64,000 nucleotides of DNA from Rhizobium sp. AAP43 (GTDB lineage: Bacteria > Pseudomonadota > Alphaproteobacteria > Rhizobiales > Rhizobiaceae). A model generated the notes under the pieces. The model was not told where the DNA came from. It searched no databases and saw only the letters and a list, made by a program, of their open reading frames with translations. A program made the position numbers and the translations under genes. The stretch lies in contig NZ_LJHS01000005.1 of NCBI RefSeq assembly GCF_001296045.1, forward strand, positions 186,001 to 250,000. Direction: 5' to 3'. Of this stretch, positions 24,110 to 31,873 are shown piece after piece; the stretch's first letter is position 1; every line of letters starts with the position of its first letter.

Positions 24110-25609
24110 ATGGACTACGGATTCACAACAGCGGCCTATGTCGTCGCAGCCGTTCTCTTCATCCTGTCGCTCGGCGGTCTCTCCGGCCAGGAAAGCGCCA
24201 AGCGCGCCGTCTGGTACGGCATCGTCGGCATGGGGCTTGCGGTCGTTGCGACGATCTACGGCCCCGGTGCCGGCAACTGGGTCATCTCGGCAATCATGAT
24301 CGCCATCGGCGGCGGCATTGGCTGGGTCGTTGCCCAGCGCGTGCAGATGACCGAGATGCCGCAACTGGTTGCCGCCATGCATTCGCTGGTTGGTCTCGCC
24401 GCCGTCTTCATCGGCTTCAACGCCGAAATCGAGATGTGGCGCATTGCCAGCACGCTGAGCGAGGCCGGTCTTGCGACCTGCGATCCGCTGAGTGCGGTTG
24501 CCTGTGCGGCTCAGGCCGGGAAGGCCGCGCTGTTTGGCGATTTCACCGGCTTTGCCCTGAAGATTGCCGAAAAGACGGCAGCGGAAATCGCGGTCTTGAA
24601 GATCGAAGTCTTCCTCGGCGTCTTCATCGGTGCCGTTACCTTCACCGGTTCGGTTGTTGCCTATGGCAAGCTTGCCGGCAAGGTGGATGGCAAGGCAACG
24701 AAGCTTCCGGGCGGTCATCTGCTCAACGCGGCTGCGGCCTTGGGCTCGCTGATCCTGCTAGTCCTCTACTTCCAGGGTGCCGGCAGCTGGACGCTGATCC
24801 TAATGACGCTCTTGGCGCTCTTCATCGGCTATCACCTGATCATGGGCATCGGCGGCGCCGACATGCCGGTCGTCGTCTCGATGCTGAACAGCTATTCCGG
24901 CTGGGCAGCCGCGGCCATCGGCTTCTCGCTGTCGAACGATCTCCTGATCGTCGTCGGAGCGCTCGTTGGCTCTTCGGGTGCCATCCTCTCCTACATCATG
25001 TGCAAGGCGATGAACCGCAGCTTCGTCTCGGTCATCCTCGGCGGTTTCGGCGGCGCAACCGGGCCGCAAATGGAAGTCACGGGCGAGCAGATCGCGATTG
25101 ATGGCGATGGTGTTGCCAATGCGCTCAATGATGCCGACAGCATCGTCATCGTGCCGGGTTACGGCATGGCGGTCGCGCAGGCGCAGCAGTCTGTCTCGGA
25201 ACTCACCCGCAAGCTGCGCGCAGCCGGCAAGACCGTGCGCTTTGCGATCCATCCGGTCGCGGGCCGTCTGCCGGGCCACATGAACGTGCTGCTCGCAGAA
25301 GCGAAGGTCCCTTACGACATCGTTCTCGAAATGGACGAGATCAACGAGGACTTCCCCGAGACGGACGTCGTCATCGTCATCGGCTCGAACGACATCGTCA
25401 ACCCGGCCGCCCAGGAAGACCCGAACTCCCCGATCGCCGGCATGCCGGTTCTGGAAGTGTGGAAGGCCAAGCAGGTGTTCGTCTCCAAGCGCGGCCAGGG
25501 CACCGGCTATTCCGGCATCGAGAACCCGCTGTTCTACAAGGACAACACGCGGATGTTCTACGGCGACGCGAAAAAGTCGATCGACAGTATTCTGCCGTTG
25601 ATCAAGTAA
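24110..25609 (+). CDS. pntB: NAD(P) transhydrogenase, beta subunit
   Basis: A 499-residue integral membrane subunit. About nine membrane helices come first. The C-terminal NADP-binding domain follows, with [56 protein letters not shown] and [17 protein letters not shown]. Compared with E. coli PntB (about 462 residues) it carries an extra loop of some 30 residues after the third helix ([22 protein letters not shown]). It completes the pntA-pntB operon and is followed by a terminator at 25633. Confidence 0.95.
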   Translation: MDYGFTTAAYVVAAVLFILSLGGLSGQESAKRAVWYGIVGMGLAVVATIYGPGAGNWVISAIMIAIGGGIGWVVAQRVQMTEMPQLVAAMHSLVGLAAVFIGFNAEIEMWRIASTLSEAGLATCDPLSAVACAAQAGKAALFGDFTGFALKIAEKTAAEIAVLKIEVFLGVFIGAVTFTGSVVAYGKLAGKVDGKATKLPGGHLLNAAAALGSLILLVLYFQGAGSWTLILMTLLALFIGYHLIMGIGGADMPVVVSMLNSYSGWAAAAIGFSLSNDLLIVVGALVGSSGAILSYIMCKAMNRSFVSVILGGFGGATGPQMEVTGEQIAIDGDGVANALNDADSIVIVPGYGMAVAQAQQSVSELTRKLRAAGKTVRFAIHPVAGRLPGHMNVLLAEAKVPYDIVLEMDEINEDFPETDVVIVIGSNDIVNPAAQEDPNSPIAGMPVLEVWKAKQVFVSKRGQGTGYSGIENPLFYKDNTRMFYGDAKKSIDSILPLIK

Positions 25610-25632
25610 GCGGGATGGATTTGAACATGGAA

Positions 25633-25658
25633 AGCCGGGTGGGAACGCCCGGCTTTTT
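25633..25658 (+). terminator. Intrinsic terminator of pntAB
   Basis: Arms AGCCGGG (25633-25639) and CCCGGCT (25648-25654), with a GTGGGAAC-type loop and a following T6 run, placed 24 bases after the pntB stop. Confidence 0.9.
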
Positions 25659-25696
25659 TGTTCGATCAAGTATCTCCGTTTTGATACATTGCGAAC

Positions 25697-25870
25697 ATGA
25701 AGCTGATCCAGTGGCTTGGAAGTGGCGGGGCCGAAGTTCGTGCGTTTCCCGATGACGCCCGGATCGATGCCGGCTGGCAGTTGGAACTGGTTCAACGCAG
25801 CGAAGATCCTGATGACTGGAAGCCGATGCCGACGATTGGCCCCGGTGTCCGAGAAATCAGGACTCGGCAT
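25697..25870 (+). pseudogene. Truncated RelE/HigB (Gp49-like) toxin remnant
   Basis: The first 56 or so residues (MKLIQWLGSGGAEVRAFPDD, then GWQLELVQRSEDPDDWKPMPTIGPGVREIRTR) match the N-terminal half of the phage-derived Gp49-like HigB/RelE toxin family, including the DWKPMPxIGPGVxEIR signature. Immediately after this the frame turns into unrelated sequence and runs to 25987, and the usual C-terminal strand with YVLHxFxKK is absent. No HigA-type antitoxin follows. It is probably a dead relic between two terminators. Confidence 0.65.
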
Positions 25871-25919
25871 TGCGGAGACTGGACCAGCTGGTCTGTGAAC
25901 CACTTGCCTGAATTCCCAA

Positions 25920-25945
25920 ACGAAAACCCCGCCACGAAGGCGGGG
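25920..25945 (-). terminator. Intrinsic terminator of the fuconate-pathway hydrolase gene
   Basis: Arms CCCCGCC (25927-25933) and GGCGGGG (25939-25945) with a 5-base loop, followed on the minus strand by TTTTCGTTT. It lies 26 bases after the stop of the minus-strand gene ending at 25971. Confidence 0.85.
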
Positions 25946-25970
25946 TCGGTACCAGGCCTAACAGGCAGTC

Positions 25971-26813
25971 TCAGACATCCGCCTTGAAGGTCTGCTTCTG
26001 CGTACCCAAGCCTTCAATGCCCAGCTCGACCACGTCGCCAGCCTTCAAGAACTGCGGCGGCTTCATGCCAAGGCCAACGCCCGGAGGAGTGCCGGTGGAG
26101 ATGACGTCGCCGGGATGCAGGCTCATGAACTGGCTGAGATAGGAGACGAGGTGGGCAACGCCGTAGACCATGGTCTTCGACGAACCGTCCTGCATCATCT
26201 TACCGTTCACCGAGAGCCACATCTTGAGGTTCTGCGGGTCCGCGATCTCGTCCTTGGTGACGAGCCAGGGGCCGATCGGGCCGAAGGTGTCGCAGGACTT
26301 GCCCTTGGTCCACTGTCCCGCGCGCTCCGTCTGGAAGGCCCGTTCAGACACGTCGTGGGAGACGCAGTAGCCAGCGACATAATCCATGGCATCGGCTTCC
26401 GAGACATACTTGGCGGTCTTGCCGATGACGACGCCGAGTTCGACTTCCCAGTCGGTCTTTTCCGAGGTGCGCGGGATGAGCACGTCATCGTTGGGGCCGC
26501 AGATGGCCGAGGTCGCCTTCATGAAGATGACAGGCTCCGGCGGGACCGCTGCACCTGTCTCGGCGGCGTGGTCGGAGTAGTTGAGGCCGATGCAGATGAA
26601 TTTGCCGGTCCCGGCGACGCAGGCACCGATGCGGTCGGCGGCAATTTCCGGCAGAGAGGCCAGATCGAGAGCGGCGATCTTGGCCAGGCCTTCCGGCGAA
26701 ATCGCAGCGCCGCCGATGTCGGTGACATGGGCGGAGAGGTCGCGGATCTTGCCGTCCTTGTCGACAATGGCGGGCTTTTCCTGCCCGAGTGGGCCAACGC
26801 GCATCAGTTTCAT
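25971..26813 (-). CDS. Fumarylacetoacetate hydrolase family protein (probable 2,4-diketo-3-deoxy-fuconate hydrolase)
   Basis: A 280-residue FAH-fold enzyme. It shows FICIGLNYSDHAAETG, PPEPVIFMKATSAICGPNDDVLIPR, the metal-binding Glu region DWEVELGVVIGK and GYCVSHDVSERAFQ. The C-terminus has DVISTGTPPGVGLGMKPP. Length and the adjacent SDR and lactonase-like genes fit 2,4-diketo-3-deoxy-L-fuconate hydrolase, which makes pyruvate and lactate in the non-phosphorylating L-fucose route. The frame is open 80 codons further upstream into the SDR gene, but MKLMRVGPLGQEKPA at 26813 is the family start. Substrate is inferred from context. Confidence 0.85.
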   Translation of the reverse strand: MKLMRVGPLGQEKPAIVDKDGKIRDLSAHVTDIGGAAISPEGLAKIAALDLASLPEIAADRIGACVAGTGKFICIGLNYSDHAAETGAAVPPEPVIFMKATSAICGPNDDVLIPRTSEKTDWEVELGVVIGKTAKYVSEADAMDYVAGYCVSHDVSERAFQTERAGQWTKGKSCDTFGPIGPWLVTKDEIADPQNLKMWLSVNGKMMQDGSSKTMVYGVAHLVSYLSQFMSLHPGDVISTGTPPGVGLGMKPPQFLKAGDVVELGIEGLGTQKQTFKADV

Positions 26814-26907
26814 AGTCGTCGTCCTTTCAAAACGCGCGGCGGTGCCGCTCAGTGTGCGTATTCGCAATGCCGGACGGACAGCCGCCTGACACTGTTCCCG
26901 GCATTGC

Positions 26908-27642
26908 TTAGATCGTCCAACCGCCGTCGATGGCGAAGGCCTGGCCCGAGGTATAGGTGGCGCCGGCAATGTAGACGGCGAGGTCGGCAATTTCTTCCGG
27001 GGTGCCGAGGCGCCCCATGGGCTGGCGGGCGATGAAGGCGGCGCGGGCGGCATCGTAGTCCCCTTGGGCGCGCATGCGGTCCTGCAGCGACGGGCTTTCC
27101 ACTGTGCCGGGGCAGATGGCGTTACAACGAATGCCTTGTGTCACGTAGTCGGCGGCGACGGATTTCGTCAGCCCGATCACGGCTGCCTTTGTCACCGTAT
27201 AGGCAAAGCGGTTGGGGACACCCTTTATCGAGCTCGCCACCGAGGCCATGTTGATGATCGAGCCATCGCCGCGCTCCAGCATGGCCGGAAGAACGGCGCG
27301 GATGGTGCGGATCATGGCGCGGACATTGAGGTCGAAAGCGAAGTCGAGATCCTTGTCGGCCATGTCCAGCACGGTTCCGGCATGAACCACGCCGGCGCAG
27401 TTGAACAGGACATCGAAGGGACCGGTTTCGGCGACAACTGCGCTCACTGCCTCTTCGTTCAGGACGTCGAGAATGCGTGTGGTGATATTCGGCTCGCCCT
27501 CCAGCGACGCCAAGGCCTCCGTGTTGATGTCGGTCGCGACCACGGTCGCACCGGCCCGCGCGAAGGCGATGGCGCTTGCGCGGCCAATGCCCTGGCCGGC
27601 CGCCGTCACTAGCACATGCTTGTCTTTCATCGGCAGGTTCAT
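26908..27642 (-). CDS. SDR-family dehydrogenase (probable 2-keto-3-deoxy-L-fuconate dehydrogenase)
   Basis: A 244-residue short-chain dehydrogenase. The cofactor motif is TAAGQGIGRASAIAFARAGA, with an acidic residue after strand two (VATDINTEAL) that favours NAD. NCAGVVHAGTVLD and the catalytic set S-Y-K are visible (INMASVASS; FAYTVTKAAVIGLTKSVA). The C-terminus ends SGQAFAIDGGWTI. It lies 94 bases upstream of the FAH-family gene and is divergent from an IclR regulator, as in L-fucose or related acid-sugar clusters. The start at 27642 (MNLPMKDKHVL) is slightly internal to the open frame. Confidence 0.85.
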   Translation of the reverse strand: MNLPMKDKHVLVTAAGQGIGRASAIAFARAGATVVATDINTEALASLEGEPNITTRILDVLNEEAVSAVVAETGPFDVLFNCAGVVHAGTVLDMADKDLDFAFDLNVRAMIRTIRAVLPAMLERGDGSIINMASVASSIKGVPNRFAYTVTKAAVIGLTKSVAADYVTQGIRCNAICPGTVESPSLQDRMRAQGDYDAARAAFIARQPMGRLGTPEEIADLAVYIAGATYTSGQAFAIDGGWTI

Positions 27643-27830
27643 AATCACTCCTCTTCCCGCGGCTCTGTCCGGTCATCGCGTTGGCGCGCTGCGGTCGAAA
27701 ACACGGCCGGTCTCCTCCCGTCGCCGTTCAACCCTTGCATAAAGGGTCGCACAATGCGAGCATCATTCATATGCAAAACATTTATTCATAAACGTCAAGG
27801 TCGCTTGCAGCCTTTCGAGGAGGGAATTGG

Positions 27831-28637
27831 GTGAGTGAGGCAGATCAGGATCGCTACCGGGCACCGGCGCTCGACAAGGGGCTTGATATTCTCGAGCTTC
27901 TCGCTGGTGTCGATGGCGGGTTGAGCCAAGCCGAGATCGCCAAGCGCCTCGACCGCAGCCCTAATGAATTCTACCGGATGCTCGACCGGCTGGTGAAACG
28001 TGGATACGTGGCGCGGCTGGAGGGCGATCTCTACGCACTGACGCTGAAGATATTCGGCCTTGCGCAGATGCATGCGCCGACCCGTCGTCTTGCCTCTCTC
28101 GCCATGCCGCTGATGCGGGAACTCGGCGAGGCAACACGTCAGGCAAACCACATCGTCGTTTATGATCGGGGCCATCCGGTGGTCATCGCGCAATTGGAGG
28201 CGCCCGGCTACTGGGGCATTTCGATCCGGGTCGGCTCGCGCATGGGCCTGTTCGACACCGGATCGGGGCATGTGCTGCTCGCCTTTCGCCATCCCGACCT
28301 ACGCGAGATGATGGTGGCTGAACATGTGGCAAGCGGCGGCCCGGAGGGGCGCATGACGGATGCATTCCGCGCCCGGCTCGTCCAGATCGCGGCGCGTGGC
28401 TACGAAATGATGCCGAGCGCGCAGACGGCCGGCGTGGTCAATCTCTCCGCGCCAATCACCAGCGCCGATGGTCAGGCGATTGCCGCACTGACCGTTCCCT
28501 ACATCACACTGATCAATACGCCCGGTGCCCCTGACATCAACGCCACGATCAGCGCACTTACAGAGACGGCACGGCGGATCTCGGCGCTTGCCGGCGGCGG
28601 CATGGCTGGCGGTGAAGAGGCCTATGCCTCGTTATGA
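27831..28637 (+). CDS. IclR family transcriptional regulator
   Basis: A 268-residue repressor/activator with an N-terminal winged helix (APALDKGLDILELLAGVDGG; GLSQAEIAKRLDRSPNEFYRMLDRLVKRGYV) and a C-terminal effector domain (GVVNLSAPITSADGQAIAALTVPY). The start is GTG 27831 with GAGGAGGG upstream. The 188-base gap to the divergent SDR gene is AT-rich near 27765-27795 with CATTCATATGCAAAACATTT, a plausible operator region. It probably controls the sugar-acid genes on both sides. Confidence 0.9.
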   Translation: MSEADQDRYRAPALDKGLDILELLAGVDGGLSQAEIAKRLDRSPNEFYRMLDRLVKRGYVARLEGDLYALTLKIFGLAQMHAPTRRLASLAMPLMRELGEATRQANHIVVYDRGHPVVIAQLEAPGYWGISIRVGSRMGLFDTGSGHVLLAFRHPDLREMMVAEHVASGGPEGRMTDAFRARLVQIAARGYEMMPSAQTAGVVNLSAPITSADGQAIAALTVPYITLINTPGAPDINATISALTETARRISALAGGGMAGGEEAYASL

Positions 28638-28673
28638 CGACTTGATTTCGCATGCGCCTTGGGAGGGGCCACC

Positions 28674-29513
28674 ATGATCATCGATACCCACCTGCACCTG
28701 ATCTATCGCGACCGGCTGCGCTATCCTTGGCTTCAGTCTGTGCCCGCACTCGATGCCGATTTCACTTGGGAGCGCTATTCTCGTGAAGCGCGGCGGCTCG
28801 GCATATCCTCGGTTCTCCACATGGAGGTGGATGTCGATCCCGCCGATATGGCTGCCGAGACGGATATGGTCGCAGCCGTATCCCGTGAGCCGGGCAGTCT
28901 TATCCGCGGCGTGATCGCTGCGTGCCGGCCCGAAGATCCGGGCTTTGCCGCTTATCTGGAGGGGCAGCGCGCCAATCCCCTCGTCAAGGGATTTCGCCGG
29001 GTCTTGCATGTGGTGCCCGACGATATCTCCGAGGGCGCTCTGTTTCGGGAGAATATCAGGCGGCTGTCGGGAACGGGCCTGACCTTCGATCTCTGCATGC
29101 TGCCGCATCAGATCGACAAGGCAATCGCGCTGGTCGATCTTGCTCCTGATGTGACCTTCATCCTCGATCATTGCGGCGTGCCGGATATCAAGGGCCATGG
29201 CTACGAGATCTGGAGCCAAGGCGTTGCAGAGATCGCCAAGCGTCGCAACATCCTTGTGAAGATCTCTGGCGTGCCGGCCTATGGCGATCTTGAGACCTGG
29301 ACGCTGGAGGATCTCAAGCCCTATTTCGAGCATGTGATTGCCGCCTTCGGTTTTGATCGCGCGATTTGGGGCTCCGACTGGCCTGTCTGCACTCTGGGCG
29401 GCGGGCTCTCCACCTGGGTCGCGACCACGCAGGCCCTGTTGCATGGCGCGACGGTGGTGGAAAAGGAGATGCTCTTTTCCGGCAATGCGAAGCGGGTCTG
29501 GGGTCTCGGTTAA
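28674..29513 (+). CDS. Amidohydrolase family protein, L-fuconolactonase-like
   Basis: A 279-residue COG3618-type TIM-barrel hydrolase. MIIDTHLHLIYRDRLRYPWL gives the first HxH metal motif. VKGFRRVLH, the histidine in FILDHCGVPD and the late aspartate in AIWGSDWPVCTLGG complete the site. In this family known members hydrolyse sugar lactones such as L-fucono-1,5-lactone. The start at 28674 was preferred to 28659 because it begins at the conserved motif and has GGAGG upstream. It sits 36 bases after the IclR gene and probably belongs to the same pathway. Confidence 0.85.
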   Translation: MIIDTHLHLIYRDRLRYPWLQSVPALDADFTWERYSREARRLGISSVLHMEVDVDPADMAAETDMVAAVSREPGSLIRGVIAACRPEDPGFAAYLEGQRANPLVKGFRRVLHVVPDDISEGALFRENIRRLSGTGLTFDLCMLPHQIDKAIALVDLAPDVTFILDHCGVPDIKGHGYEIWSQGVAEIAKRRNILVKISGVPAYGDLETWTLEDLKPYFEHVIAAFGFDRAIWGSDWPVCTLGGGLSTWVATTQALLHGATVVEKEMLFSGNAKRVWGLG

Positions 29514-30190
29514 GGGGCCTTGTCGCGCTCTGCCAGAAGACGGCGCAGGTAGCCGCGCGTGGCTGCGATCAGGGCCTCAATGTCGTCGTTGGAGGATGAG
29601 AGGTCCTGTAGAGCATAGCTTTGCAGGATGATGCCGTCGATGCCGATTAGCATCTGGCGGGCGACGGCGCGGCCGATCCGGCGCAGATCCTCGTCCTCAA
29701 CGTCGACGAAGACGAGATGGCCATAGAAGTCGATATAGGCATTGTACTGCCGCGCCGCGAGCCATTCCGAGCCCTTGGTGCGCAGGGCGTAGAGCGTCAG
29801 TTCGGTCTGGGCGAGCTGCTTGTCGCGGGTGCGCTGGATGTAGCGCCAACTGGCGCGGATCAAGGCCTCGATCCTGTCCTCCGGCGCTTCCGGCAAGGCT
29901 TCGTCCTGCCGATAAGCCGTGTCCATGTCGTCGATCAGGTCTTCGAGCACGGCAAGGAGCAGGCTTTCCTTGCTGTCGAAGTAGTAGTGCAGTGTGGCAA
30001 GCTTGACGCCTGCCGACGCGGCGATGCGCCGGGTGGTCAGCGCCTCCATGCCGCCTACCTCCAGCGCTTCGCGGGCGCCCTTGATGATGCGGAGGCGAGT
30101 TTCCAGTCCCTTGCGCGTCGCGCCCGGCGGACGGCCGCGTGCCGGCTCGGCGCTCGGCCCTCGATCCGGTCGCGGCGGCGTTTCGCTCAT
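29510..30190 (-). CDS. TetR/AcrR family transcriptional regulator
   Basis: A 226-residue repressor. After a disordered proline/arginine-rich head comes the TetR helix-turn-helix: RLRIIKGAREALEVGGMEALTTRRIAA, then SAGVKLATLHYYFDSKESLLLAV. The remaining helices form the ligand domain. It overlaps the end of the upstream amidohydrolase gene by four bases, so it is the last gene of a long minus-strand operon and would adjust expression of the transporter and hydrolases. It ends converging on the lactonase gene with a 4-base overlap. Confidence 0.9.
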   Translation of the reverse strand: MSETPPRPDRGPSAEPARGRPPGATRKGLETRLRIIKGAREALEVGGMEALTTRRIAASAGVKLATLHYYFDSKESLLLAVLEDLIDDMDTAYRQDEALPEAPEDRIEALIRASWRYIQRTRDKQLAQTELTLYALRTKGSEWLAARQYNAYIDFYGHLVFVDVEDEDLRRIGRAVARQMLIGIDGIILQSYALQDLSSSNDDIEALIAATRGYLRRLLAERDKAP

Positions 30191-31863
30191 TGTCTTCCTC
30201 CGGCATCGAAGGTGATGCGGCCGTCGCAGATCGTCAGAACAGGCGAAAGGGCTGCGATATCGGCGTGGGTCTGGTTTTCAAGGTTTCCGGACAATAGCAC
30301 GACATCGGCAAGATAGCCCGGCTTCAGCACGCCTTTGCGATCCCCCATGTATTCGACCCAGGCGCTGGTGCGGGTATAGGCGGCGAGCGTTTCGCCAAGG
30401 CTCAAGCGTTGGTCAGGCACATTTTCGGCCCAGGGCTGGCGTGTCATGGCGTCGACGATGCAGCTCAGCGGCGGGAGCGGCGAGACGGGCCAGTCGGTGG
30501 CGAAGACGATCGTTGCGCCTGCATCCACCAGCGTTTTCCAGGCAAAGGCATGCGGCCAGCGCTCAGGGCCGATATAGGTGAGATAGGGTTCAAGCGGCAG
30601 GCCGGCGGACCCCGGCGGATGGGTGGGCTGCATCGAGGCCACGGTGCCTGTCTCGGCAAAGCGCCCGATATCGTCGGGATGGACCACCTCGATATGTTCG
30701 ATGCGGTTGCGCATGTCCTTTCGGCCATTGGCGTTGATCGAAGCCTCGTAGCCGTCCAGCACCATGCGCACTGCGCCATCGCCGATCGCATGCACGGCAA
30801 CAGGAAGGCCGAGACGGTTGGCTTCGGTCGCAACCGCATTGAAGGCTTCGGCCGAAAACAGCGGCTCGCCCTTCCAGCCCGGCTTGTGAGCATAGTCATC
30901 GACGAAGACGGCGGTTTCGCCCTCGGTCACACCGTCCATGAACAGCTTGACGAAGTCGCAGCGGAGCTTGTCCGTGTCGAAGCGCACCTTCCAGGCGGCG
31001 GCCTTTTCCTCAAGGTCAGAGAGCGGCATGAAATTCTTCATGTGATAGGGCATTCGCACCCGGACCGGCAGGCCATCCGTCCTCTCGATCTCGTCGAGCA
31101 TTTCCAGCTGATAGAGGCTGCCGTCCATGTTCTGGATCGATGTGATGCCGAGCGAGGCGCAATAGGCGAGGCCGCGCTTGAGGATGGAGATGTCGCCGGC
31201 CCGTTGTTTGGCGGTGACGTGTTCGGGATCGCCCCCGGTGCCGACGCCGAGGCCTTCGCGACCGCCGGTCACGCTCATGGCCTGGACTGGGCGCATGGCA
31301 TTGCTCTCGCGCAGTTCGCCGCTCGCCAGTCCGTCCTCGCCCATGACGATCTCGTTGCCGATGCCGACCTCGCGGCCTTTCAGGATGCCTGCCTTTTCCA
31401 GCGCAATCGTGTTGGCCCAGGCCGTGTGGCGGTCGGGGGCGACCATCAGGAAGGGCCGGTCGGCGATGATGCGGTCGAGATGATGACGGGTCACGCGTTC
31501 GGTCTCGGACAGGATGGTATAGTCTGCCGTCTGCGCGACAAGCAGCGGCAGGTCGGGGTTGTCAGCCGCATAGTCCAACACCGCCTTCGCCAGCGCATCG
31601 AAGCCTTTCACGCCGAAAAGCGAGAGCTCGCCGAGCGCCACGGAGCCGCCGAAGATGTGCATATGGGCTTCGTTGAAGCCGGGCAGCACGGTCGCGCCAT
31701 CGGCATCGTGGAGACGGGTCTCGGCACCGGCAAGCGCGAGCACCGCGTCGTTGCCGCCGACCGCGAGGATCCGGTTACCGCAAAGCGCGATTGCCTCTGC
31801 GCGCGGATGAGCATCATCCATCGTCAGGATGCGGGCATTATGGATGATGAGATCGGCGTGCAT
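30187..31863 (-). CDS. Amidohydrolase, YtcJ/amidohydrolase-3 type (paralog 2)
   Basis: A 558-residue metal-dependent hydrolase. It has ADLIIHNARILTMDDAHPRA and LPGFNEAHMHIFGGSV (HxH). The central KLFMDGVTEG, then AVHAIGDGAVRMVLDG and RIEHIEVVHPDDI, supply further ligands, and FATDWPVSPLPPL the late aspartate. The fold is that of exported or cytoplasmic enzymes that split amides, here without a signal peptide. It closely resembles the next gene upstream (31874-33544), indicating duplication. It begins 10 bases after it and is in the same operon as a polyamine-type importer, so the substrate may be an amide or N-acyl amine taken up by that system. Confidence 0.88.
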   Translation of the reverse strand: MHADLIIHNARILTMDDAHPRAEAIALCGNRILAVGGNDAVLALAGAETRLHDADGATVLPGFNEAHMHIFGGSVALGELSLFGVKGFDALAKAVLDYAADNPDLPLLVAQTADYTILSETERVTRHHLDRIIADRPFLMVAPDRHTAWANTIALEKAGILKGREVGIGNEIVMGEDGLASGELRESNAMRPVQAMSVTGGREGLGVGTGGDPEHVTAKQRAGDISILKRGLAYCASLGITSIQNMDGSLYQLEMLDEIERTDGLPVRVRMPYHMKNFMPLSDLEEKAAAWKVRFDTDKLRCDFVKLFMDGVTEGETAVFVDDYAHKPGWKGEPLFSAEAFNAVATEANRLGLPVAVHAIGDGAVRMVLDGYEASINANGRKDMRNRIEHIEVVHPDDIGRFAETGTVASMQPTHPPGSAGLPLEPYLTYIGPERWPHAFAWKTLVDAGATIVFATDWPVSPLPPLSCIVDAMTRQPWAENVPDQRLSLGETLAAYTRTSAWVEYMGDRKGVLKPGYLADVVLLSGNLENQTHADIAALSPVLTICDGRITFDAGGRQ

Positions 31864-31873
31864 GCTGGTGTCC

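Noticed and set aside
22772..24718. 648-codon minus-strand frame across pntA and pntB
   Set aside because: A histidine/aspartate-rich shadow of the transhydrogenase genes spanning their boundary; no family pattern.
25971..27053. 360-residue version of the FAH-family hydrolase
   Set aside because: The first 80 codons overlap the SDR gene in another frame; family members start at the internal methionine at 26813.
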